Of a stretch of 64,000 nt of DNA, positions 51,744 to 60,278 are shown piece by piece. Positions within the stretch are counted from its first letter, which is position 1. Each line of letters opens with the position of its first letter. The notes under the pieces were generated by a model. The model did no database searches and was not told where the DNA came from. It saw nothing but the letters and a program-made list of their open reading frames with translations. A program made the translations under genes and the position numbers. This DNA comes from Lachnotalea glycerini. GTDB lineage: Bacteria; Bacillota; Clostridia; Lachnospirales; Lachnospiraceae. Location of the stretch: NCBI RefSeq assembly GCF_003201285.1, contig NZ_QICS01000004.1:186001-250000 (forward strand). Reading direction: 5' to 3'.

Positions 51744-52750
51744 AAAAGCAAAGATATACGATGAAAAATGGCATCATGATTATTGCAGTTATGTTCTTAC
51801 TTTGTATTTTAATCGGTGTTTTTAGTATGTATGTTGGAAAAATGAATCTGTCTCCAATGGAAGTGTTCCAAACAATAGTTGGAAACGGTACTAAGAAGCA
51901 AAATCTTATTGTTTTTGATTTTCGATTACCAAGAATTACATTGGCCATTTTAGTAGGTATTGGTATGGGAGTATCGGGTATTATTATGCAAAGTCTGCTT
52001 AGAAATGATATGGCTAGTCCGGGAACCTTGGGAATCAGTTCGGGATCAGGCTTACTTGTCTTGGTATATGTAGTGATGTTTTCAACCAGTGGAGCTTCAT
52101 CAAAATATCTATTGCCGTTATTAGCATTTGCAGGAGGTATTACAGCGGCAATATTGATTTTCATATTATCCTATCGGCGAGGACGGGATATTTCACCCAC
52201 GAGTCTAATATTAACGGGTGTTGCATTGGGCAATGGATATAGTGCACTATCATTAATGATTACACTTAAGCTGGATAAAACGCAGATGGAATTTGCCCAA
52301 AGGTGGAGCGCAGGAAGTCTATGGGGGGATCATTGGGATTACTTAAAAATTTTAGCACCATGGACGTTGCTGTTTGTGGGCTATGCATTTTATAAATCCC
52401 GAATGATTAATACCCTGCATCTTGGCAATCAAACAGCGATAGGCCTTGGGTTAGCAGTAAAAAAGGAATTTACAGGATTACTTGTTGCTGCAATTGCATT
52501 GTCTTCTGGCAGCGTGGCGCTAGGTGGTAATTTCTTTTTTGTTGGAATGATATGCCCTCATATGTCAAGAAAATTAGTTGGACCAAATCATAAGTTATTA
52601 ATTCCAGCTTCCGGTTTTTGCGGAGCAATTGTTGTATTGTTGGCAGATACCATTACAAGAACGATAAGTTTTGGTGCAGATATACCAACAGGTATTATTA
52701 TTACTGTGTTAAGTATACCTTATTTTTTATATTTACTTAGCAAATCATGA
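51740..52750 (+). CDS. second FecCD-family permease
   Basis: A 336-residue ten-span permease with FRLPRITLAILVGIGMGVSG, MASPGTLGISSG and FFVGMICPHMSRK. Together with the upstream permease it forms the heterodimeric channel. It starts at the ATG overlapping the stop of its neighbour. Confidence 0.9.
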   Translation: MKKQRYTMKNGIMIIAVMFLLCILIGVFSMYVGKMNLSPMEVFQTIVGNGTKKQNLIVFDFRLPRITLAILVGIGMGVSGIIMQSLLRNDMASPGTLGISSGSGLLVLVYVVMFSTSGASSKYLLPLLAFAGGITAAILIFILSYRRGRDISPTSLILTGVALGNGYSALSLMITLKLDKTQMEFAQRWSAGSLWGDHWDYLKILAPWTLLFVGYAFYKSRMINTLHLGNQTAIGLGLAVKKEFTGLLVAAIALSSGSVALGGNFFFVGMICPHMSRKLVGPNHKLLIPASGFCGAIVVLLADTITRTISFGADIPTGIIITVLSIPYFLYLLSKS

Positions 52751-52789
52751 GGATGCAATTACAGCAAATCAACAAATCGGAGGTAATAT

Positions 52790-53584
52790 ATGAATAGTAT
52801 CATGACAGATAAATTAGATATCGCCTATGAGGAGGCGTTAATTGTAAAACAATTAAATATGAAAGTTCCTCATGGAAAAATTACATCCATTATTGGAGCA
52901 AATGGATGCGGTAAATCCACGGTACTAAAAGCAGTAGGGCGTGTTTTAAAACCGAAACAAGGTACGGTGTATTTGAATGGTGAAGATATTAAAAAGCTGA
53001 CAACCAAAGAGGTCGCAAAAAAAATGGCTATTTTGCCACAGACACCTACAGCGCCTAGTGGTTTAACCGTAGGCCAATTAGTAGCATATGGAAGATTTCC
53101 TCATCAAAAAGGTTTTGGTAAGCTAACGGATGAAGATAAAAAAATTGTAGAGTGGGCAATCCATGTAACAAAATTGGATGAGTATAAGGATAGAGAAGTA
53201 GATACGTTATCAGGCGGTCAAAGACAAAGGGTATGGATAGCCATGGCACTGGCACAGAAAGCGGATCAAATTTTATTAGATGAACCGACTACATATTTAG
53301 ATATGTCTCATCAGCTTGAAATTTTAGAATTATTATATGATTTAAATCGTAATCAAGGATGTACCATTGTAATGGTATTGCATGACTTAAATTTAGCAGC
53401 CCGATTTTCGGATCATATGATAGCAATTTCCAAGGGAAATATAATTAAAGCAGGAAATCCGATGGAAGTGATGACATCGCATGTTTTAAAAGAAGTATTT
53501 AATATTGATGCCAAAATAGTAGAAGAAAGTGAAACAGGCCGTCCGATTTGTATCACATATAAATTATTGAGAGGAGTAAGTTGA
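52790..53584 (+). CDS. siderophore importer ATPase (FepC/FhuC type)
   Basis: A 264-residue ABC ATPase: Walker A GANGCGKST (residues 36-44), the FepC-typical LPQTPTAPSGLTVGQLVAYGRFPHQ, signature LSGGQRQRVWIAMAL and Walker B ILLDEPTTYLD. It powers the two FecCD permeases. GGAGG precedes the ATG. Confidence 0.92.
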   Translation: MNSIMTDKLDIAYEEALIVKQLNMKVPHGKITSIIGANGCGKSTVLKAVGRVLKPKQGTVYLNGEDIKKLTTKEVAKKMAILPQTPTAPSGLTVGQLVAYGRFPHQKGFGKLTDEDKKIVEWAIHVTKLDEYKDREVDTLSGGQRQRVWIAMALAQKADQILLDEPTTYLDMSHQLEILELLYDLNRNQGCTIVMVLHDLNLAARFSDHMIAISKGNIIKAGNPMEVMTSHVLKEVFNIDAKIVEESETGRPICITYKLLRGVS

Positions 53585-53585
53585 A

Positions 53586-55340
53586 ATGAATACATGCATA
53601 AAAGTAATAAAAGATGCAAAAAAGTATTGGATTTACATATTGATTGGCATGCTTGCGGTATCCATTTCAACCATTTTACAGCTTTATTCACCGTGGGTGT
53701 TAAAAGAGTTTACCGAATTAGCGACGAATGGTGATAGGGATATTGTGAAGAAATCTTTTTATATGGGATCCATTTTATTATTCACTTATATCATTCGAGG
53801 AATATGCTCGTTTCTGAAAGGTTATTTTACTCATTATGGCGCTTATCATTATGTTGCAGATACAAGGAAAAAATTATATGATAAAGTACAAAATCTTTCT
53901 TTGGGTTACTTTAATGATAAGCAGACTGGGCAAATTGTAAGTAGAATATTAAATGATGTTGTAAATGCAGAATTACTGATAGCTCACGTAATACCGGATC
54001 TGATCGTGAACGCACTTATGTTTTTGGGTGTAGCCATCATGTTGTTTTATATTGATGTTAAATTGGCACTTGCAAGCTTAATATCAATACCATTTTTAAT
54101 GTATGCAAATATGACGTATTCTAAATATGTTTTACCTTTGTGGAGAGAAAATCAGGAAACGATTGGTGAACTCAGTGGATCATTACAAGATAATTTATCA
54201 GGGATAAAGGAAATACAAATTTTTAATAAACAAGAATATGAAGCAAAAAAGATTGGGAACTTAGCGAAAAAGCAAACCAATGTATTTTTAAGAGCAACCA
54301 AATCAAGCGAGATATTTCATCCTTCCATTACTTTTCTAAGTTCGATTGGTTCAGTTATTGTTATTATTTATGGGGGATATTTAAATTCCATTGGAGAAGT
54401 TTCTGTTGCAGATATCGTCGGTTTTATAACCTATTTAAACTTATTTTATCAGCCAATCAATAATCTTTCTGGTGTGAATGAACAAATTAATAATGCAATA
54501 GCTGGCTGTGAGAGAGTATTTGAGGTGTTAGAAGAACAATCCGCAGTGAAAGAAATAAATAATCCGACAGGAATGGAAAATATTAAAGGCAATATTGAAT
54601 TAAATAATATTTCTTTCCATTATAATGAAGATATACCAATACTAAAACATATTAACTTAACAATTTCTGCTGGTCAAAGCGTTGCCTTTGTAGGAACAAC
54701 AGGAGTAGGCAAAACTACCATAAGCAGCCTTTTAAATCGATTCTATGATCCTATAAAAGGAAAAATATATATAGATGGGTATGATATAAAAGAGGTATCA
54801 CTTAGAAGCCTTAGAGATAATATTAGTATGGTATTGCAGGACACTTTTTTATTTCATGGTACGGTGTATGATAATATTGCATATGGTTATGAACATGCAA
54901 GTAAAGAGGAAATTGAAAGAGCAGCAAAAGCAGCAAAAGCCCATGAATTTATTATTGATTTAGAACAAGGTTATGATACGGTAATTGGAGAGAGAGGAAC
55001 TCGCCTTTCAGGAGGTCAGAAACAAAGAATATCCATTGCAAGAGCTATACTTAGAGATACTCCGATTTTAATCTTAGATGAGGCTACATCTTCACTGGAT
55101 ACCAAAACGGAACAGGAAATACAGGAAGCATTAGAAAAGCTTAGTAGAAATAGAACAACAATTATCATTGCGCATCGGTTATCGACTGTTAAAAAAGTGG
55201 ATAAAATTGTCGTACTTGATCAATGTGAGATTGCTGAAATGGGAACCCATGAAGAGCTTCTTAATAAAAACGGTATCTATGCTAAGTTATATCCGAAATC
55301 ATTAGATAAAATGCAAAACAAACATTCTTTGTGCTATTAA
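53586..55340 (+). CDS. ABC exporter, membrane and ATPase domains in one chain
   Basis: A 584-residue half-transporter of the MsbA/LmrA type: six spans in residues 15-300, then an ATPase with GTTGVGKTT (about residue 370), LSGGQKQRISIARA and ILILDEATSSLD. It starts 1 base after the FepC-type ATPase stop and ends the operon. Similar exporters adjoin siderophore loci where they either export the siderophore or complete uptake (as in YbtPQ, though those act as pairs). Here a single homodimer is likely; direction cannot be told from sequence. Confidence 0.85.
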   Translation: MNTCIKVIKDAKKYWIYILIGMLAVSISTILQLYSPWVLKEFTELATNGDRDIVKKSFYMGSILLFTYIIRGICSFLKGYFTHYGAYHYVADTRKKLYDKVQNLSLGYFNDKQTGQIVSRILNDVVNAELLIAHVIPDLIVNALMFLGVAIMLFYIDVKLALASLISIPFLMYANMTYSKYVLPLWRENQETIGELSGSLQDNLSGIKEIQIFNKQEYEAKKIGNLAKKQTNVFLRATKSSEIFHPSITFLSSIGSVIVIIYGGYLNSIGEVSVADIVGFITYLNLFYQPINNLSGVNEQINNAIAGCERVFEVLEEQSAVKEINNPTGMENIKGNIELNNISFHYNEDIPILKHINLTISAGQSVAFVGTTGVGKTTISSLLNRFYDPIKGKIYIDGYDIKEVSLRSLRDNISMVLQDTFLFHGTVYDNIAYGYEHASKEEIERAAKAAKAHEFIIDLEQGYDTVIGERGTRLSGGQKQRISIARAILRDTPILILDEATSSLDTKTEQEIQEALEKLSRNRTTIIIAHRLSTVKKVDKIVVLDQCEIAEMGTHEELLNKNGIYAKLYPKSLDKMQNKHSLCY

Positions 55341-55353
55341 TCGAAACAAGTTG

Positions 55354-55389
55354 AAAAGGACAGCTTATATAATTAAGCGGTCCTTTTGC
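55354..55389 (+). terminator. terminator of the siderophore operon
   Basis: AAAAGGACAGCTT and AAGCGGTCCTTTT pair over 13 bp with one mismatch around an 8-base loop, with U-rich end. Confidence 0.88.
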
Positions 55390-55406
55390 AATATTAGAGG
55401 GAATGA

Positions 55407-55448
55407 CATACTGGTTCGACAGACTGCTACTGTCATACTAGTTCGACA
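55407..55448. repeat. 27-base-period direct repeat at the 3' end of lacI
   Basis: CATACTGGTTCGACA (55407-55421) and CATACTAGTTCGACA (55434-55448) differ at one base. The second copy holds the lacI stop codon; in the first copy the same position no longer gives a stop. It looks like a slip duplication. Confidence 0.6.
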
Positions 55449-56460
55449 ATTTTTGAACTGTCTGACGAACCTCTAATTGAACATCTAGAGTTATGCTCTG
55501 AGAAGGAATAGGAAGCTCCTTGATTGCATTCAATAATAAATTAACTGCCGACTCTGCTTTCTTTTTTACATTCTGGGAAACCGTAGTTAATTTTGGAGTG
55601 ACCAAAGAACAAAGATCCAGATTATCAAATCCGATAACGGATAAATCGTTGGGTACAACACAGCCGTTAATTCTTGCACCCTCAATAAGACCTAATGCAA
55701 AAAGGTCAGCGGCTGCAAATACTGCAGAAATGTTATACTTACGATTTGCAATATCGCGGCCGATGTTGACTCCATCCTCATAACGAGTGAAAGTGTTAAT
55801 CAAATTTTTCTCATTATAAGGGATGCCAGATTCTTTGAGTGCTTTACGATATCCCTGATATCTATGGCTCACAATTGCATTGGTTTCACTATAGCAACCA
55901 GCAAAAGCAATGTTTGTGTGACCGTTTGAAATAAGATATTTTGTAGCAATATAACCTCCTTTATAATCATCAACGCCAACCATAATAGCCTTAGGATTGG
56001 TTTTATTATAACTATCGATGAAAACAATCGGACATTTACTATTTTTGAGAATTTGATTCATTTCTTCTTCTGTTTGCTGTGATATAAATATGGCACCATC
56101 TACATTCCAGTTCTGTAAAATTGTAGATACATTTTCTATTGTTTCAATGGACCTAATGATTGCATAATATCCGTATTGACGAATCAAAGATTCCAATTCA
56201 CCAAATAATTCGCTGATGTAGGGGTCTTTAAAGAGGTTTTGTTTTACTTCGTAAGTATTGATAAATACAGCAATCAGTTTGGAAGACTTCATAGAAAGAC
56301 TTCGGGCACTAAGATTTGGTACATAGTTATATTTTTTTACCAGTTCTTGAATGAGTGTTATAGTCTTGCTCGACACTTTCGAATACTTTCCATTAATAAC
56401 ATTCGATACGGTCATAATACTGACACCAGCTTCTTTTGCAATATCTTTTAATGTAGCCAT
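55438..56460 (-). CDS. LacI-family repressor
   Basis: A 340-residue regulator: helix-turn-helix and hinge at the N-terminus (TLKDIAKEAGVSIMTVSNVINGKYSKVSSKT), then a sugar-binding domain with the typical dimer core (VDGAIFISQQTEEEMNQIL, GVDDYKGGYIATKYLI, AAADLFALGLIEGARINGCVVPNDLSVIGFDNL). It is divergent from the importer operon. GTTTATCGATAAAC before its own gene and TTTAACGTTAAA in the importer promoter share the LacI-type central CG and are the likely operators. Confidence 0.9.
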   Translation of the reverse strand: MATLKDIAKEAGVSIMTVSNVINGKYSKVSSKTITLIQELVKKYNYVPNLSARSLSMKSSKLIAVFINTYEVKQNLFKDPYISELFGELESLIRQYGYYAIIRSIETIENVSTILQNWNVDGAIFISQQTEEEMNQILKNSKCPIVFIDSYNKTNPKAIMVGVDDYKGGYIATKYLISNGHTNIAFAGCYSETNAIVSHRYQGYRKALKESGIPYNEKNLINTFTRYEDGVNIGRDIANRKYNISAVFAAADLFALGLIEGARINGCVVPNDLSVIGFDNLDLCSLVTPKLTTVSQNVKKKAESAVNLLLNAIKELPIPSQSITLDVQLEVRQTVQKLSN

Positions 56461-56491
56461 TAAAGTATATCCTTTCTCGTTTGGTTTGATA

Positions 56492-56505
56492 GTTTATCGA
56501 TAAAC
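56492..56505. promoter_or_regulatory. LacI operator 1 (GTTTATCGATAAAC)
   Basis: A perfect 14-bp palindrome with a central CG, 32 bases before the lacI start, placed for self-repression. Confidence 0.8.
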
Positions 56506-56638
56506 TTAATCACCTTATTTTGCAGAACAAAAAATTTCTAATTTGTAGAAAATATTGGTTTAACATAAGTTTAACACAGATAATTTTTATTATCAATCGA
56601 CAATATAACCAAAAAATAATATAATATTAAAAAACGAA

Positions 56639-56689
56639 TTGACTGATATATGAATAAGTATTATATTATAAATAGAGTTTAACGTTAAA
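56639..56689 (+). promoter_or_regulatory. importer promoter with LacI operator 2
   Basis: TTGACT (56639-56644), 17 bases, TATATT (56662-56667), then TTTAACGTTAAA (56678-56689) at the start point. The palindrome matches operator 1 apart from the two bases next to CG. Confidence 0.8.
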
Positions 56690-56721
56690 TCTATTTATGG
56701 CTTATAGGGGAGGATAAATAT

Positions 56722-58449
56722 ATGCTAAGAAAAATTATTCATCAATGTCTCTTAATGACGATCACAATTTGTTTCACTATGAATTTATTTACAGGATGCT
56801 CACTAAAAAAAGATAACGCAACTCAGGAAACCGGGGTTAGGAATGAGACTTTAGAATCAAACTCAACAGATTCATGGGAATTGGCAAGAACAACTCCATA
56901 TGAACCATATCCAGAAGAAGTCACCTACAGCATTGGTCTGCAGGTAAATGCAAGTGTTACTTATCCAAGTGGCAGTGATGACAACGCTGAAAACAACGGA
57001 TATACCAGATTGTATAAGAACAAATTAAACATTCAGAATAAGGATGTTTTTGAAGCTGTTGATGGTGATGATTATGACCAGAAAGTATCTATGGCAATAA
57101 CATCTCAGGAAATTCCGGATATTATGAACGTTGATTATAAAACGTTAAAGGAATTAATTGCTAATGATATGATTGAAGATCTTACAGAATGCTATAACAA
57201 TTGTGCCAGTGATCTGATGAGAGATATTTATGCATCCAATGATAATAAGTCTCTTGATATGGCAACCTTTGATGGCAAATTGTATGCAATTCCGATAACA
57301 TCAATATCGGCAGGACAGGAAATGCTATGGTTAAGAGGGGATTGGATGGATCAATTGAACCTTGATGAGCCTAAAACAATAGATGATATTGAACATATTT
57401 TACAGGAATTTGTTGACAAAGATCCGGGGAACAACGGTGCCGGAAAAACAGTAGGTCTTGTACTTAATCCAGATATTTATTATGGCGGATATGCACAGGC
57501 TTATCAGGCTAATAATATTTTTACATATTATGGAGCATGTCCAAAGCAGTGGATTGAGGATAAAGATGGAAATGCAGTATATGGATCGGTACAGCCTCAA
57601 ATGAAGCAAGGCTTACAGGTACTGGCAGACTGGTATAAGAAAGGCTTAATCGATCAACAGGTTGCCATCAGAGCTACTGATGATATTACGGCATTAGTAA
57701 CATCAGGGCAATGTGGTGCTTTATTTTGCGGCTGGTGGGCACCCTATACACTGGAAGCATCTTATACATTAAATAATGAGGCCGATTGGAGAGCATATAT
57801 TGTACCCGCAGGCGCAGATGGAAAAGTAACGATGTTTGCAGGAGATCCTAATCAACATTATAAAGTTGTAAGAAAAGGTTATGAGCATCCGGAATTGTTA
57901 GTGAAGGCTGTTAATATTTCTTTGGATTATAATCAGGGAACCTCCTGCTATACGGATACCAGTGATATAGCCAAAGAATACCTTGAATATGTAAATCATG
58001 CATACGGAGTCGATCCGATTGGAGGATTTGATTATTATGAAGCTGCTTCATTGGCTTATGAGCATATCAGTGAAGCAATAGAAGGAAAACGGGATTCGAA
58101 GAATATGATTATGTATGAGAATACATTGTTTCAATCTTGTCAAAAGTATCAGGAAGCCCTTGATAAAGGAGAAAAGCCAGAGTCAACAGATTGGTTAAAC
58201 TACAATGCTCGTTTGGTATCAAGCAAGCTGATGCATGATACTCCCGTAAATGTAATACAGCCAGTATTTTTTGATCAAACGGATTCAATGCCCCTTAAGT
58301 GGTCTAGTCTTGAAAAGCTGGAAAAAGAAGCAATGCTAAAAATATTGACGAATGAAAAAAATATAGATTACTTTGATACTTTTGTAGATGAATGGATGAA
58401 AGCCGGTGGAGAACAGATTACAAAAGAAGTAAATGAAGCAATTAAGTAA
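56722..58449 (+). CDS. sugar-binding lipoprotein (LplA type)
   Basis: A 575-residue lipoprotein (lipobox FTGC) of the large extracellular solute-binding class found with LplBC permeases. It has ETSQEIPDIMNVDYKTLKELIANDMIEDLTE-type segments near the N-terminus, and repeated Trp/Tyr sites later (LWLRGDWMDQLNLDEPKT, FCGWWAPYT). GGGGAGG precedes the ATG. The substrate is probably an alpha-glucan oligosaccharide, judging from the GH31 and GH13 genes behind it. Confidence 0.85.
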   Translation: MLRKIIHQCLLMTITICFTMNLFTGCSLKKDNATQETGVRNETLESNSTDSWELARTTPYEPYPEEVTYSIGLQVNASVTYPSGSDDNAENNGYTRLYKNKLNIQNKDVFEAVDGDDYDQKVSMAITSQEIPDIMNVDYKTLKELIANDMIEDLTECYNNCASDLMRDIYASNDNKSLDMATFDGKLYAIPITSISAGQEMLWLRGDWMDQLNLDEPKTIDDIEHILQEFVDKDPGNNGAGKTVGLVLNPDIYYGGYAQAYQANNIFTYYGACPKQWIEDKDGNAVYGSVQPQMKQGLQVLADWYKKGLIDQQVAIRATDDITALVTSGQCGALFCGWWAPYTLEASYTLNNEADWRAYIVPAGADGKVTMFAGDPNQHYKVVRKGYEHPELLVKAVNISLDYNQGTSCYTDTSDIAKEYLEYVNHAYGVDPIGGFDYYEAASLAYEHISEAIEGKRDSKNMIMYENTLFQSCQKYQEALDKGEKPESTDWLNYNARLVSSKLMHDTPVNVIQPVFFDQTDSMPLKWSSLEKLEKEAMLKILTNEKNIDYFDTFVDEWMKAGGEQITKEVNEAIK

Positions 58450-58470
58450 ATATAAGGCGGGTAAATTAAG

Positions 58471-59361
58471 ATGCGTAGGTGGAAAAAACAAATATATTAT
58501 CATGCTTTGATGCTTCCCGGAATGATATTTTTGATTATATTTTCTTTTGTTCCCATGTTTGGTATTATTATGGCTTTTCAAAATTATATTCCGGCAAAAG
58601 GCATTTTAAAATCAAAATGGGTCAACTGGGATAATTTTAAGTTTATATTTACAATACCAGACAGTAAACAAATATTCCTAAACACAATTATAATTGCTTT
58701 TGGAAAAATGCTTCTGGGAATTATTGTTCCGGTATGCTTTGCTTTACTGCTAAATGAAATCAGTAGAAAGGTATTTAAGAAAACAGTTCAAACAATTGTG
58801 TATTTACCACATTTTTTATCATGGGTTGTCTTGGCTGCTGTCGTACAATATATATTTGCATATGATGGTCCAATCAATTCATTACGATCCTTATTATCGT
58901 TCGATCCAATTATGTTTATGGGAAGTAATAAGTGGTTTCGACCGATTATGATTTTTACAGAAAGCTGGAAAGAGTTTGGGTATGGATCTATTATTTATCT
59001 TGCTGCTTTAACAGGCATAGATCCTGGTTTATATGAAGCAGCAGCAATTGATGGGGCAAACCGTTGGCGACGATTACTTCATATCACTTTACCGGGGATT
59101 TTACCGATTATTCTTATTATGACTACAATGAGTCTTCCTAATATTTTGAATGCAGGTTTTGATCAGATCTTTAATCTCTATAACCCATTGGTATATGAAT
59201 CGGGAGATATCATTGATACCTACATTTATCGTGTAGGTATGTTACAGAGACAATATAGTCTTGCTACCGCAGTGGGTTTGATAAAATCGGTGATTGGTGC
59301 ATTATTAATAGCGATTGCAAATAAATTAGTTACGACTCACTCGGATCGTACCATGTTTTAG
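58471..59361 (+). CDS. LplB-type sugar ABC permease
   Basis: A 296-residue six-span permease with the LplB start (YHALMLPGMIFLIIFSFVPMFGIIMAFQNY) and the EAA loop LYEAAAIDGANRWRRLLHITLPGI. It pairs with the next gene product. No ATPase gene follows, as is common for this class, where a shared MsmK/MalK-like ATPase encoded elsewhere is used. Confidence 0.9.
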   Translation: MRRWKKQIYYHALMLPGMIFLIIFSFVPMFGIIMAFQNYIPAKGILKSKWVNWDNFKFIFTIPDSKQIFLNTIIIAFGKMLLGIIVPVCFALLLNEISRKVFKKTVQTIVYLPHFLSWVVLAAVVQYIFAYDGPINSLRSLLSFDPIMFMGSNKWFRPIMIFTESWKEFGYGSIIYLAALTGIDPGLYEAAAIDGANRWRRLLHITLPGILPIILIMTTMSLPNILNAGFDQIFNLYNPLVYESGDIIDTYIYRVGMLQRQYSLATAVGLIKSVIGALLIAIANKLVTTHSDRTMF

Positions 59362-59371
59362 GAGGAGCAAA

Positions 59372-60259
59372 ATGAAGTTAAAAAAAAGAAAAAGACTACA
59401 TACATCTGATATTTTGATAGATATCGTAACATTTATACTCATGCTGTTATGCTTGCTTCCACTAATGAATGTTGTAGCTACATCCTTTAGCAGCAGTGCT
59501 GCGGCAACAGCGGGTAAAGTTGGTATTCTGCCGGTAGACTTTACCGTAAATGCGTATCGCAAAATTTTAGATGATCATCAATTTTGGCGGTCTTTTATGA
59601 TATCTGTAGTGCGTGTCATTTTAGGAACAGCTTTGAATATAGCCTTGGTTGTTACAATGGCTTATCCGTTATCCAAGAATAGAAGAGAATTTTATGCGCA
59701 GGGTATTTATATTAAATTTGTTTTGTTTGCGATGTTGTTTAATGGTGGCATGGTTCCATTGTTTATGATAGTAAATAAACTCGGATTACTCAATTCTATC
59801 TGGTCATTGGTACTTCCTCAAGCGGTTGGAGTTGGTAATGTTATCTTGCTAATGAACTTCTTTCGAAGTGTGCCAAAATCATTAGAGGAAGCGGCTGAGA
59901 TTGATGGAGCAAATCCAGTGCAAATATTGACTTATATATTTTTGCCGGCTTCAAAGCCATGTATTGCAACTATTTGCCTTTTTTGCATCGTAGGGCATTG
60001 GAATGATTATTTTAGCGGAATCTTGTATATTTCCAAAACATCCAATTACCCATTGCAGACTTACATTCAGTTGATTTCAGCCACCTTTGATTTATCGAAA
60101 GTAACGGATATTGAAAAATTAAAGCAATACCTGATGGTTTCAACAAGAACACTTAACTCTGCTAAAATTGTCATTTCGGTGATTCCATTACTTATCATAT
60201 ATCCGTTATTACAGAAATATTTTACAACAGGTCTTGTTGTAGGAGCAGTAAAAGAATAA
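59372..60259 (+). CDS. LplC-type sugar ABC permease
   Basis: A 295-residue six-span permease: LLCLLPLMNVVATSFSSSAA near the N-terminus and EAA loop LEEAAEIDGANPVQILTYIFLPAS. AGGAGG precedes the ATG, 10 bases after lplB. It forms the channel with the upstream permease. Confidence 0.9.
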   Translation: MKLKKRKRLHTSDILIDIVTFILMLLCLLPLMNVVATSFSSSAAATAGKVGILPVDFTVNAYRKILDDHQFWRSFMISVVRVILGTALNIALVVTMAYPLSKNRREFYAQGIYIKFVLFAMLFNGGMVPLFMIVNKLGLLNSIWSLVLPQAVGVGNVILLMNFFRSVPKSLEEAAEIDGANPVQILTYIFLPASKPCIATICLFCIVGHWNDYFSGILYISKTSNYPLQTYIQLISATFDLSKVTDIEKLKQYLMVSTRTLNSAKIVISVIPLLIIYPLLQKYFTTGLVVGAVKE

Positions 60260-60278
60260 TAATTTTGGAGAAAAATAC

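Noticed and set aside
53586-55340. Calling the ABC exporter a siderophore exporter
   Set aside because: Gene order fits, but direction and substrate are not visible in the sequence.
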